The notes beneath the pieces are model-generated. The model was given only the letters and a program-made list of their open reading frames with translations, was not told the origin of the DNA and searched no databases. Of a DNA stretch of 64,000 nucleotides, positions 52,493 to 61,387 are shown piece by piece. Each line of letters opens with the position of its first letter. Positions within the stretch are counted from its first letter, which is position 1. The translations under genes and the position numbers were made by a program. The DNA comes from Maridesulfovibrio sp. (GTDB lineage: Bacteria > Desulfobacterota > Desulfovibrionia > Desulfovibrionales > Desulfovibrionaceae), in contig NZ_OY762999.1 in NCBI RefSeq assembly GCF_963666665.1, positions 663,501 to 727,500 of the forward strand. The letters are read 5' to 3'.

Positions 52493-55400
52493 GTGCTTTC
52501 GCGGGTAAAAAAACTTTTTTGGATTCTGTTTATCCTTTTTGACCTCAGTCTTCTGGCTGCGGTGGTTGGAGGTGTGTTTTATCTTGAGTCAGATGAACCG
52601 CGCATTGCTCTTGAAGATATTCTCAGCGAAAAGCTTGAACGGGAAGTCCGTTTCAATAAAAATTTAGATCTGATTTTTTATCCATGGCTGGGGGTGGATA
52701 CCGGTCCGGTAACTGTTTCAGCTCCTGCAGATTCAGGCTATCCCCATCAGCTTACCGTTCAAGGTATCGACTTCAAAGTACGCTTGATTCCATTGCTTTG
52801 CGGGGAACTGGAGGTCGATACAATCATTGTGGATTCTCCCTCACTCCATGTGGACCGCCTCAAAGACGGTTCTTTAAATCTCCCCCTTCTCGGGTCTGAT
52901 AACGGCGCGGAGAATGATAATTCCGGGATAAAATATTTCGAAAGCATCAGCGTCCGGGGGCTCAGCGTTTTAAATGCAACATGCTCGTACAGTGATAAAG
53001 AGATCGGTAATTCCTTCACGGTTTCAGGAGTGAATGTACGTACCGGTCTGCTGCGTAAGGGTACTCCGTTAGCATTTGATCTTAGTGCAATGCTTGATGC
53101 AGCTTTGTTCAATCTCAAAGCACAGGCAAATCTTAAGGGACTGATGGATTTCTCAGTGCAGGAGAAACAGATATCCCTTTCCGAGACTTCTCTGTCTGTG
53201 ACGGTTGAGAGCGATGAGTTGCTTGGCAAAGATGAGGTTGTTGAAGGTATCGCTTCTCTCGATTTCAACCTTGTTGAGGGGATGATTGATGTTAAGGGGC
53301 TGGTGTTGCAAGGAGCCGGGGTACGTTTAAGCGGTTCTGCAAACTGCACTGATATTTATCATGCGCCTGATTTTAAAGGTTCTCTCAAATCGACCCGTTT
53401 TGATCCCAAGAAAGTTTTTTCCAGATTTACGCCTATTCCAATTCCGGCTGAGTTCAAAGATATTTTGAATGTTGCTTCCTTTGAAATGGATTTCCATTCT
53501 ACATTGGAAAAGACCGAGCTTTCGCACATGGTTCTGGCGGTTGATAAGACGGTCATCAAAGGGGATTTTTCGCTTAAGGATTACCGCAGACCGTGGCTTG
53601 AATTTGATGTGCATGCTGATTACGTGAATTTTGATCCCTATGCGAAGCTTCTTGATCTGGAGAAAAAGATTAACGGCAACGGTACTGTCGGTAAATCTGA
53701 ACCTGAGCCGATGAAAAATCCGTTGCGCGATATGGTAATTGCCGATCTGGTGAAGAAGATTCCCTGTAATGGTAAAGTGCAGCTGGACCGTTTTGTTTAT
53801 GACGGAATCAACTTGGATAATGTGAAACTGGCAGTTTCTCCGGGACCGAAGGTCGCTAGTTTAAGTATTGGCAAAGGGGCTTATTTGGATGGTGATTTCG
53901 GCTTGTCCGTTGATTTGGGCTTTGATGAGCGCCGTGAAAAGGATGTGCTTTACTTGAGCGGACAAGGCGCAGTCTCTCCGTTCTCTTTGGTCCGTATTCC
54001 GCTTAAGGTAGACGGTTTAAAATTTCATGCCGGAAGGGCTGCTTTAAAGCTGAACTACCTGCGCTCCAATGGCCGCACTCCCGGAGAACTGGTCCGTAAT
54101 CTCAAGCTTGATTCCAATTTTGAGGGTAATGGAGTTGTTGCTGATTTGGGCTTCAAGAACGTACCTGATAAGTTGAAAAAACTGCGGGTTAAACGAGCCG
54201 GATTATCGTTGAAATTTGCACCCTTGTCCGGGGATACGCCTCTGGGATTAGTCGGTCGTATGGTTGACCTGAAACTGTCCGGTTCTTTTCTGGAGCCGGA
54301 GGGGGCTTTTAAGGGCGGTTTCAACGGCGGTGTGTTGACCAGCAGGTTTGATCCGGCAAATGTTGAGATCAGAAATGGAAAGCTGGGCTTTTCCATTGGC
54401 GGCAAAGGTGTCCCGGTTCTCAAGAAAGATGTTTCTCTTGTTGTTTCCGGTAGTGGAGCAGTTAAGTCCGGTGATTTGAAGCTGGATAATTTTGCTTTGA
54501 AGAGCGGTAAGATTCATTTGTCCGGCTCTGTGGATGCCCGCAGGCTGGGCAGTGAGACAGCTTCCGCAAATGGGGTGCTTAAGCTTCCCAAGGTCTCCTG
54601 TTCGGAGTTTTTTGATCTTTTCGGGGTCGAAAAACCGGAAACTCAGGCTTCTGATGCATTTGAGTCTGTTTCGCTGGATTCCTCTTTTCAGCTTAATGGC
54701 GAGAACCTCACCTACCGGGTAAACAAGGTCAGCCTTGATGAAGCTGAGGCTGAAGCTACTTTTCAGGTTAGTGATTTCAAAAAACCGTTTCTGAACTTTG
54801 TAATTAAAGGCGACAGGGTGGATGTGGATCGTTTCCTGCCGCCTGATGTCTTTGGTTCTAATCATGAAGGGAAAACTAAGGAAAACGGGTTTAAGGAAGT
54901 TCAGAACTTTAAATTCCCGGAATGGCAGTTCCCGGATGAATTGCTCGGAGCTATCAATGCCAGCGGAAAGGTAGAGTGTAATTATTTCCGTATTTTTGAT
55001 TTTGCGGGCAGCAGTCTCAGTGCTGACGTGGATATGAAGGATCAGGTTATCGGCATTAATAATATGCAAGGTAAGTTTCATGAAGGTAATCTGGCTGGCA
55101 AGCTCGATCTGGGTCTTAAGAACGGAACTGTTTCATTGGATACAGACATTGAGGTCCGTAAATTTCATGCCGGATTGTTTTTTGCTGATTACGTGGGCCG
55201 TGACTGCGTGAAGGGCACGACCGATGCTTCCCTCAAGTTGAGTGGGCATTCCACCGCCAATATTGACTTTGTGAATACCATGACCGGAGGGCTGGCCTTT
55301 AAGATTGTTGACGGTTCTTACCTTTTTGTTGCTACAGCTGAAGAAGACATGAAGCAAAAGAAATCCCCCAGCCCAACCCGTTTTTCCATTATGTCCGGTG

Positions 55401-55729
55401 TTGTTAACGGCAAGGACGGCCGGTTCAAGGTTGGTAATTATCTTTTAAAAACTGACTACCTGACCGCTACGGCTAAGGGAGGATTCAGCTTTCCTGAAGA
55501 TTCCATCGATGTGCAGGTCAATGCGGATATTATCAAGCTGCCGAATCTTTACCTGAAGCTCGTAAATGCTTTTCTTGACGCTATGACCGGAGTCAACGTG
55601 GCTGTTACAGGAAAGCTCAGTGATCCCAAGGTTGAGGTTAAGGGCCTTGAACGGTGGAGTGATGTGCTCAATGATGTGCTTGGCCTTCCGGAGCAGTCTT
55701 TTATGTTTTTCAGGAAGCTTATATTCTGA
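52493..55729 (+). CDS. AsmA-family inner-membrane protein
   Basis: A large AsmA/YhdP-type protein of 1078 residues: one N-terminal membrane helix (about 8-30) and a long periplasmic beta-rich rod. AsmA-like N-domain (about 30-190) and C-terminal AsmA domain (about 830-1060, with TTDASLKLSGHSTANID) are recognisable. Family members bridge inner and outer membranes for phospholipid transport. Start is uncertain: GTG 52493 is chosen because it leaves a short basic N-terminus before the helix; GTG at 52457 and 52484 are alternatives, none with a good ribosome site. Confidence 0.86.
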   Translation: MLSRVKKLFWILFILFDLSLLAAVVGGVFYLESDEPRIALEDILSEKLEREVRFNKNLDLIFYPWLGVDTGPVTVSAPADSGYPHQLTVQGIDFKVRLIPLLCGELEVDTIIVDSPSLHVDRLKDGSLNLPLLGSDNGAENDNSGIKYFESISVRGLSVLNATCSYSDKEIGNSFTVSGVNVRTGLLRKGTPLAFDLSAMLDAALFNLKAQANLKGLMDFSVQEKQISLSETSLSVTVESDELLGKDEVVEGIASLDFNLVEGMIDVKGLVLQGAGVRLSGSANCTDIYHAPDFKGSLKSTRFDPKKVFSRFTPIPIPAEFKDILNVASFEMDFHSTLEKTELSHMVLAVDKTVIKGDFSLKDYRRPWLEFDVHADYVNFDPYAKLLDLEKKINGNGTVGKSEPEPMKNPLRDMVIADLVKKIPCNGKVQLDRFVYDGINLDNVKLAVSPGPKVASLSIGKGAYLDGDFGLSVDLGFDERREKDVLYLSGQGAVSPFSLVRIPLKVDGLKFHAGRAALKLNYLRSNGRTPGELVRNLKLDSNFEGNGVVADLGFKNVPDKLKKLRVKRAGLSLKFAPLSGDTPLGLVGRMVDLKLSGSFLEPEGAFKGGFNGGVLTSRFDPANVEIRNGKLGFSIGGKGVPVLKKDVSLVVSGSGAVKSGDLKLDNFALKSGKIHLSGSVDARRLGSETASANGVLKLPKVSCSEFFDLFGVEKPETQASDAFESVSLDSSFQLNGENLTYRVNKVSLDEAEAEATFQVSDFKKPFLNFVIKGDRVDVDRFLPPDVFGSNHEGKTKENGFKEVQNFKFPEWQFPDELLGAINASGKVECNYFRIFDFAGSSLSADVDMKDQVIGINNMQGKFHEGNLAGKLDLGLKNGTVSLDTDIEVRKFHAGLFFADYVGRDCVKGTTDASLKLSGHSTANIDFVNTMTGGLAFKIVDGSYLFVATAEEDMKQKKSPSPTRFSIMSGVVNGKDGRFKVGNYLLKTDYLTATAKGGFSFPEDSIDVQVNADIIKLPNLYLKLVNAFLDAMTGVNVAVTGKLSDPKVEVKGLERWSDVLNDVLGLPEQSFMFFRKLIF

Positions 55730-55802
55730 TATGGTTCAACAAAATTGATATTTGTGTAGTGATGCTTTCAGTTACATATTCATAATCCAGCAGGGGGACG
55801 CG

Positions 55803-57173
55803 ATGACCGGTGGAAAAGTTGGAAAACGGATTTCCGAGTTTTTCCTGAATGATATTTGGGACTGGAGTTCTTCCCATGTCAGCGGCCCTTTAAAAATCAT
55901 GCATACCATGGCCCGGGTGGGCTATCTTGTCACTATCGGATTCCTGAAGGATCAATGCATCATTCGTGCGTCCGCCCTTACATTTACTACAATGCTATCC
56001 ATTGTCCCGTTTCTTGCGGTGGCTTTTTCTTTGATGAAGGGAATGGGCTTTCAGGACTCAAGTTATATCCAAGAGATGCTGCTTAAAGTTTCCGCCGGAA
56101 GGGAAGAGGTGGTCGGGAAGATTCTTGAGTATGTGGACAATACCAATGTTCAGACTCTCGGTTGGATCGGGGTTGCAACTCTGCTTTTCACCGTACTTTC
56201 CACTGTGGGAACAGTTGAGAAAGCTTTCAACATAATCTGGAAGGTCAGTCACGGGCGTACTTTCTGGCGCAAATTTACAGATTTTTTCTCGGTAATTTTC
56301 ATTTGTCCGGTGGCGGTTATCGTTGCCACAAGTGTCAGTGTTTCCATTAAGAAGCAGGCCATTTTGCAACAGTTTGAAGGTCTCTACGGAATCACGGAGC
56401 TGGAAAGTTTTTTGATTAGCCTGACTCCCTTGGTGCTTATCTGGCTGTCTTTTACTTTTATATATGCTTTTATGCCTAATACCAGAGTGAGGATAACCAG
56501 TGCTCTGGCTGGCGGGATTGTGGCTGGAACGGTCTGGCAGATGGCTCAGTGGGCCTACATTAACTGGCAGATCGGGGTAACCAAGTATAACGCTATTTAC
56601 GGAAGTTTTGCCCAGCTGCCACTCTTTTTGGTTTGGCTTTATGCCAGTTGGGTGATAGTCCTGCTCGGCTCGGAGATAAGTTACGCTGTACAGAATGTGA
56701 TGCTTTACAGGCAGCAGAAGTTTATGCCTGATGCCGGGGTGGAGGATATGCAGAAGTTTTCCTTGCTGGCACTCAGTTTGATGACTTTGCGTTTTGAGAA
56801 CTCCCAACATCCCTATGATTTAGAGGAACTTGCCGAAGAGATTGGCGTTCCTGTCCGGTTCATCTCGCCGCTGTTGGATAAATTTGTGGGAAGTGGGGTT
56901 CTGGTTAAAGGGGAAGAAGATGGTAAAGAGCTATACTCTTTTGCCGTTTCCCCCCGTAACCTGACTATGTTGCAGGTTATGGGTATTCTTTCAGGTTCAG
57001 GCAAGGGGGCCAGTTCTGTGGTTGAAAATCCGGGAATGCTTTTTGTCTCTAAGATGATCGATGATGTTAAAACTGTTATTCGTGAAAGCGGATGCGATGT
57101 GTCTCTTTCTGATTGTGCTGAAAACATGGATAAATTTTTGAAAAAACTTCCTGCCGCTCCCGAGGACGGTTAA
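55803..57173 (+). CDS. YihY/BrkB-family membrane protein with C-terminal winged-helix-like domain
   Basis: A 456-residue protein. The first 290 residues are the YihY core with six helices and the QCIIRASALTFTTMLSIVPFLA and YGSFAQLPLFLVWLYASW motifs. The extra 160 residues contain a helix-turn-helix-like stretch YDLEELAEEIGVPVRFISPLLD followed by a wing-like GVLVKGEEDGKELYSF, resembling Rrf2-type domains. ATG 55803 follows AGGGGGAC. Two nt separate its stop from the CooA-like regulator, so they are co-translated. Confidence 0.88.
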   Translation: MTGGKVGKRISEFFLNDIWDWSSSHVSGPLKIMHTMARVGYLVTIGFLKDQCIIRASALTFTTMLSIVPFLAVAFSLMKGMGFQDSSYIQEMLLKVSAGREEVVGKILEYVDNTNVQTLGWIGVATLLFTVLSTVGTVEKAFNIIWKVSHGRTFWRKFTDFFSVIFICPVAVIVATSVSVSIKKQAILQQFEGLYGITELESFLISLTPLVLIWLSFTFIYAFMPNTRVRITSALAGGIVAGTVWQMAQWAYINWQIGVTKYNAIYGSFAQLPLFLVWLYASWVIVLLGSEISYAVQNVMLYRQQKFMPDAGVEDMQKFSLLALSLMTLRFENSQHPYDLEELAEEIGVPVRFISPLLDKFVGSGVLVKGEEDGKELYSFAVSPRNLTMLQVMGILSGSGKGASSVVENPGMLFVSKMIDDVKTVIRESGCDVSLSDCAENMDKFLKKLPAAPEDG

Positions 57174-57175
57174 GC

Positions 57176-57826
57176 ATGAAATTTTCCGGCATCAATCTTC
57201 TGGATGAACTTGAACGTGCTGAATTTGAAGATATCCGTAGTGTTTTTGGTGAGCGCAGGTTTAAGAAAGGGGCGGTTATTTTTGCTCCTGATACTGAGGA
57301 TGATCTTGTATTCATTGTCGCAAAAGGCCGGGTGCGCATTTATCTTGCTTACGAATCCAAGGAATTTACTCTCGGGATACTCGGTCCCGGTGATCTTTAT
57401 TCGACCCATGCCGGATGTTTTGTTCAGGCTTATGAGGACGGCATGCTGCTGACCACCGGTGTCCAGTCGGTAAAACGCTGCATGGCTGACATACCTCTTT
57501 TCAACCGCACTATGGTCCGCGTTTTGGGTAAGATTCTGCAGAATTCTTTTTCCGTAATTGACGGATTGGTTTTCAAAGATATCAATTCCCGGTTTTGCGC
57601 TTATCTGTACAAGGAAGCCGCTCAATACGGTAAATCAGTTGACGGCGGTATAGAGATCAATCTCAACCTGACTACCGAGCAACTCTCCACTCTGCTTGGC
57701 GCCACCCGCCAGACCGTATCTACCTTGCTGAACAATCTTATACGCGAAGGAATCCTTGTCCGTATTGACCGGTCCTATTGGCTTGTTTCTGATCTTGAGC
57801 AACTGAAGTCAGCCGCTGAAAGTTAA
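57176..57826 (+). CDS. cooA: CooA-like CO-sensing Crp/Fnr regulator
   Basis: A 216-residue Crp-family protein. Compared from memory with Rhodospirillum rubrum CooA, the haem region GDLYSTHAGC keeps the proximal/exchange His (His78, CooA His77) but has Ser76 where that protein has Cys75; the N-terminal Pro ligand is not in place. The recognition helix ATRQTVSTLLNNL keeps the RQT.ST.LN pattern of CooA. A perfect CooA-type operator stands before the downstream cooS. It should activate cooSC when CO binds its haem. Confidence 0.9.
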   Translation: MKFSGINLLDELERAEFEDIRSVFGERRFKKGAVIFAPDTEDDLVFIVAKGRVRIYLAYESKEFTLGILGPGDLYSTHAGCFVQAYEDGMLLTTGVQSVKRCMADIPLFNRTMVRVLGKILQNSFSVIDGLVFKDINSRFCAYLYKEAAQYGKSVDGGIEINLNLTTEQLSTLLGATRQTVSTLLNNLIREGILVRIDRSYWLVSDLEQLKSAAES

Positions 57827-57918
57827 TGTGACTAAATGTTAAATAACCATGTGATTTTTAGTGCTGTTTGCTGATCACGGGTTGTAAAGCGTATCAAATA
57901 TCAAAAAATATACTTCTT

Positions 57919-57936
57919 TTGTCGGCTACCCGACAA
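57919..57936. promoter_or_regulatory. CooA operator of cooSC
   Basis: TTGTCG-N6-CGACAA is an exact inverted repeat and fits the known CooA site (TTGTCA-N6-CGACAA). Its centre, 57927.5, is about 41 nt before a start point expected from TACGTT (57957-57962) as -10, the class II activator position. Confidence 0.82.
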
Positions 57937-58025
57937 ACATATTGTGTCCGACTTGTTACGTTAGATTAATAGGAATGAGTCGGAAGTTTTTTCATGCTTC
58001 CGGCTAAAACAGGGAGGATAGGTTA

Positions 58026-59903
58026 ATGGCGAAAGACCCCCGTCCGGCTGAAGAACTGACAATTTGGGAAGATGCCCGTGCGATGATTAACAAAGCGCGT
58101 GCCGAGGGCATTGAAACTGTGCATGAGAGGTTGCAAAAGCAGACTCCGCATTGCAAATTTTGCGAGCTTGGTACCAGCTGCCGTATCTGTACCATGGGGC
58201 CGTGCAAAATTACCCCCAAATCTCCGCGCGGTGTATGCGGCGCTGATGCGGACGTAGTGGTGGCAAGGAATTTTGGACGTTTTGTTACTGGTGGAGCAGC
58301 AGGGCATTCTGATCATGGTCGTGATCTGATTGAGGTGTTGGAAGCGATCGTTGAGGGTGAAACCAAGGACTACAAAATTACCGATGAGGAAAAACTGCGC
58401 CATATTTCCGCAGAAATCGGAATTGAAACCGAAGGACGTGACATCATGGACATTGCCCGTGATGCCATGGAATGCTTTTTTGGTGATTTCGGCAGCCGCA
58501 AGAAACAGGTCTCCTTCCTGTCCCGCGTACCTCAGAAGCGCAAGGACATCTGGGCTAAGCTGGGTGTTACCCCGCGCGGTGTTGACCGCGAAATAGCCGA
58601 GATGATGCACCGTACCCATATGGGCTGTGATAACGACGCACCTAATACCCTTCTACATGCGGCTCGGACTTCACTTGCTGACGGCTGGGGCGGTTCCATG
58701 ATCGGTACTGAGCTTTCAGACGTTATTTTTGGAACCCCGACTCCGTCCATGTCGCAGGCCAACCTCGGCGTAATCAAGGAAGATAAAGTTAATATCCTTG
58801 TGCACGGACATAATCCCGTTGTATCTGAAATGATTCTGGCTGCTTCCCGCGATCCTGAGATTGTTGCTGAAGCAAAGGCCGCCGGAGCAGCAGGCATCAA
58901 CATCGCAGGTCTCTGTTGTACCGGTAACGAATTGCTTATGCGTAAAGGCATACCGATGGCCGGGAACCACCTTATGACCGAGCTGGCAATTCTGACCGGA
59001 GCGGTTGAGGCCGTGGTTGTTGATTATCAGTGTATCATGCCCAGTCTTGTGCAGATTTCCGGCTGCTACCATACCAGATTTATCGATACCGCAGCCAAGG
59101 CCCGTTTCACCGGGGCAACCCATTTTGATATTCACCCGCACAACGCTTACGAACAGGCCACAGAGATAGTGCGTCTGGCTGTTAAAGCATATTCCGAGCG
59201 TGATGCTTCCCGTGTGGACATCCCCTGTGAGCCTGTGGAAATCATGACCGGATTCTCCAACGAGGCCGTCATCTCCGCACTGGGCGGCTCTCTTGATCCG
59301 CTGGTAGAGGCCATTGCCGCCGGGGATATCCGTGGCGCTGTTGGAATTGTCGGCTGTAACAACCCGAAGTTCCAGCAGGATTCCATGAATGTGGGGCTTG
59401 CCAAGGAATTGATCAAGAAAGATATTCTCGTTTTGGTTACCGGATGCGTAACCACTGCGGCAGGTAAAGCCGGGCTGCTGGTTCCAGGTGCCATTGAAAT
59501 GGCCGGCCCCGGACTCAAGAAGGTCTGTGGGGCTTTGGGAATCCCGCCGGTTCTGCATTACGGCTCCTGCGTGGATAATGCCCGCATTCTGCAGCTTTGT
59601 GCCGCGCTGGCTGATGCCTTGAATGTAGACATCAGTGATCTGCCGGTTGGAGCATCTTCCCCTGAGTGGTATTCGGAAAAAGCTGCAGCAATCGGTCTTT
59701 ATGCCGTAGCCAGTGGAATTTATACCCATCTCGGACATCCGCCGAATATTCTTGGTTCCGAGACCGTGACCAATATTGCTGTATCCGGCCTTGAAGATCT
59801 GGTCGGTGCTTCGTTTGTCATTGAGTCTGATCCGGTCAAGGCTGCAGAGCTCTTCGATGAAAGGATCAAGGCCAAACGTAAAGGTCTTGGTTTAAGCGAG
59901 TAG
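58026..59903 (+). CDS. cooS: Ni-Fe carbon monoxide dehydrogenase catalytic subunit CooS
   Basis: A 625-residue monofunctional CO dehydrogenase. B-cluster Cys52, 55, 60 and 71 follow a CKFC pair (43/46) that would hold the D-cluster; this CxxC spacing differs from CODH-II of Carboxydothermus (C-x7-C) and matches what is known of the Desulfovibrio enzyme with a [2Fe-2S] D-cluster. C-cluster ligands appear in GLCCTGNE, DYQCIMPS, VGCNNPK, TGCVTTAAGK and HYGSCVDNAR. It oxidises CO to CO2. The ATG follows AGGGAGGATAGG. Confidence 0.96.
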   Translation: MAKDPRPAEELTIWEDARAMINKARAEGIETVHERLQKQTPHCKFCELGTSCRICTMGPCKITPKSPRGVCGADADVVVARNFGRFVTGGAAGHSDHGRDLIEVLEAIVEGETKDYKITDEEKLRHISAEIGIETEGRDIMDIARDAMECFFGDFGSRKKQVSFLSRVPQKRKDIWAKLGVTPRGVDREIAEMMHRTHMGCDNDAPNTLLHAARTSLADGWGGSMIGTELSDVIFGTPTPSMSQANLGVIKEDKVNILVHGHNPVVSEMILAASRDPEIVAEAKAAGAAGINIAGLCCTGNELLMRKGIPMAGNHLMTELAILTGAVEAVVVDYQCIMPSLVQISGCYHTRFIDTAAKARFTGATHFDIHPHNAYEQATEIVRLAVKAYSERDASRVDIPCEPVEIMTGFSNEAVISALGGSLDPLVEAIAAGDIRGAVGIVGCNNPKFQQDSMNVGLAKELIKKDILVLVTGCVTTAAGKAGLLVPGAIEMAGPGLKKVCGALGIPPVLHYGSCVDNARILQLCAALADALNVDISDLPVGASSPEWYSEKAAAIGLYAVASGIYTHLGHPPNILGSETVTNIAVSGLEDLVGASFVIESDPVKAAELFDERIKAKRKGLGLSE

Positions 59904-59914
59904 GGGAGTTGAGT

Positions 59915-60703
59915 ATGAAGCTGGCATTTGCAGGCAAGGGTGGCGTAGGTAAAACTTCCATTACTTCGTGGATGGCAGATTGGATGGCCCGGAGCGGACA
60001 GAATGTCTGGATGATTGATGCAGACACGGCTTTGTCGCTGGGGCAGGCCTCCGGTCTAGAGGCTGATTCGCTTCCAGTTCCTGTTTCTTCAAGAACCGAT
60101 CTGGTCAGGGAACGGATACATGAGGAAGGTTTTCTCAATCTAAATCCTGACGTAGGTGACCTGCCGGAAGAGCTTGCGGTGGAACTTCCGCTTCATGAAG
60201 AGCCTTTTCCCGGTGTCGAACCGGGTAAGAAAAGGCTGCTGGTAATGGGCGGGCTTTCCAATGCGGGTGGCGGTTGCGCCTGTGATGCCAATGCCTTGCT
60301 TAAAGCTCTGCTGGCTCATATTGTGATGGACAGTGATGATTGCGTTCTGGTTGATCTTGAAGCCGGGGTAGAGCATCTCGGAAGGGGTACAGCAATGCAC
60401 GTTGACGGATTAGTGATTGTCAGTGAACCTTCCATGCGCAGCTTCCAGACTGCTTCTGAAGTGGGGCGCATGGCCTCGGAGCTGGGACTGGATAATCAGG
60501 TGCTGGTTATCAATCGCTATTTGGGTGGCGAGCCACCCAAGCTGGAGTATTTGCCGGATAAGCGGTTCACCATGCCGCAGCTGTCCGGCTTGGTTGAACG
60601 CCAGATGTCAGACGGTAGTGTCCTCAATCTGCCGGAGTCTGTGGAGATTGATGTGATAATGGAAAAGATAGTCAGCACATTGCAAAAAATGACTAAAGCA
60701 TAA
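59915..60703 (+). CDS. cooC: Nickel-insertion ATPase CooC
   Basis: A 262-residue MinD-class ATPase that loads nickel into the C-cluster of CooS. The deviant Walker A is GKGGVGKTS (8-16) and the Ni/Zn-binding CxC of the dimer interface is in GGCACDANALL. The ATG at 59915 follows GGGGAG; an earlier TTG is rejected. It is the second gene of cooSC, 11 nt after cooS, and is closed by a terminator. Confidence 0.95.
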   Translation: MKLAFAGKGGVGKTSITSWMADWMARSGQNVWMIDADTALSLGQASGLEADSLPVPVSSRTDLVRERIHEEGFLNLNPDVGDLPEELAVELPLHEEPFPGVEPGKKRLLVMGGLSNAGGGCACDANALLKALLAHIVMDSDDCVLVDLEAGVEHLGRGTAMHVDGLVIVSEPSMRSFQTASEVGRMASELGLDNQVLVINRYLGGEPPKLEYLPDKRFTMPQLSGLVERQMSDGSVLNLPESVEIDVIMEKIVSTLQKMTKA

Positions 60704-60707
60704 AACA

Positions 60708-60739
60708 AAAGACCTTCTGGTAATTCAGAAGGTCTTTTT
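60708..60739. terminator. Bidirectional terminator between cooC and ydcF
   Basis: 12-bp stem AAAGACCTTCTG/CAGAAGGTCTTT with flanking A- and T-runs between convergent genes. Confidence 0.9.
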
Positions 60740-60742
60740 CTT

Positions 60743-61387
60743 TTAATTGCTGACTGGTTCCGAGCTGGTGAAAGCTCCGCCAAACTCGTAATAGAATGTT
60801 TTGGCTACTTCCAGAACCACAAATGGTGCAGCCCTGAAATTGGTCCACCATTTATCCGGAGTGACTTCGTACGGAGTTCCAACCACTATTATCTTTACGT
60901 CCGGCGGCAGAATTTCTCGAAAAATGATTCCGGCACGGCGAGTGTGCATTGGCGAGGTTACAAGGATTACCGACTTGATTTGCGGAGTTAATTTTTCTTT
61001 GAGATTTTTCGCTTCATCAAGGGTGCTGATGTTGGCCTTGCCGAAAAATTCGATTTTCTCAGCAGGTACACCTTTTTTCAGCAGTACATCCCGAAATACT
61101 TCCCATTGGTAAGGGAAATGTATACCCAGATCACGCACAGCTTCGATTTCCGGTGTAATTACCGGCTTGCTGGCTAAAATCCGTGGTGCGTAGCCTTCAT
61201 TGTAGAGATCGGCAGCGTAGAGCGGGCGGTAATAGTGACCACCAAGAACCACAATGGCTTCTGCTTTTTCAAGCTTATCCTCCTGCTGAAGAAGGACCGG
61301 GGCAAAGAAAAAAAGCACTGCCGCCGCCAGCATTCCGGCAACGGTCAGTGCTCCAATCAGCGTTAATAATGGTCTGAAAATTTTCAT
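60743..61387 (-). CDS. YdcF/SanA-family (DUF218) membrane protein
   Basis: A 214-residue protein with one N-terminal helix (about 8-30) and a DUF218 domain: AEAIVVLGGHYYRPLYAADLY, then ISTLDEAKNLK and VTSPMHTRRAGIIF. Family members (ElyC, SanA, YdcF) act in envelope maintenance with unknown chemistry. Its ATG shares a base with the stop codon of tgt (TAATG). Third gene of nth-tgt-ydcF. Confidence 0.88.
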   Translation of the reverse strand: MKIFRPLLTLIGALTVAGMLAAAVLFFFAPVLLQQEDKLEKAEAIVVLGGHYYRPLYAADLYNEGYAPRILASKPVITPEIEAVRDLGIHFPYQWEVFRDVLLKKGVPAEKIEFFGKANISTLDEAKNLKEKLTPQIKSVILVTSPMHTRRAGIIFREILPPDVKIIVVGTPYEVTPDKWWTNFRAAPFVVLEVAKTFYYEFGGAFTSSEPVSN

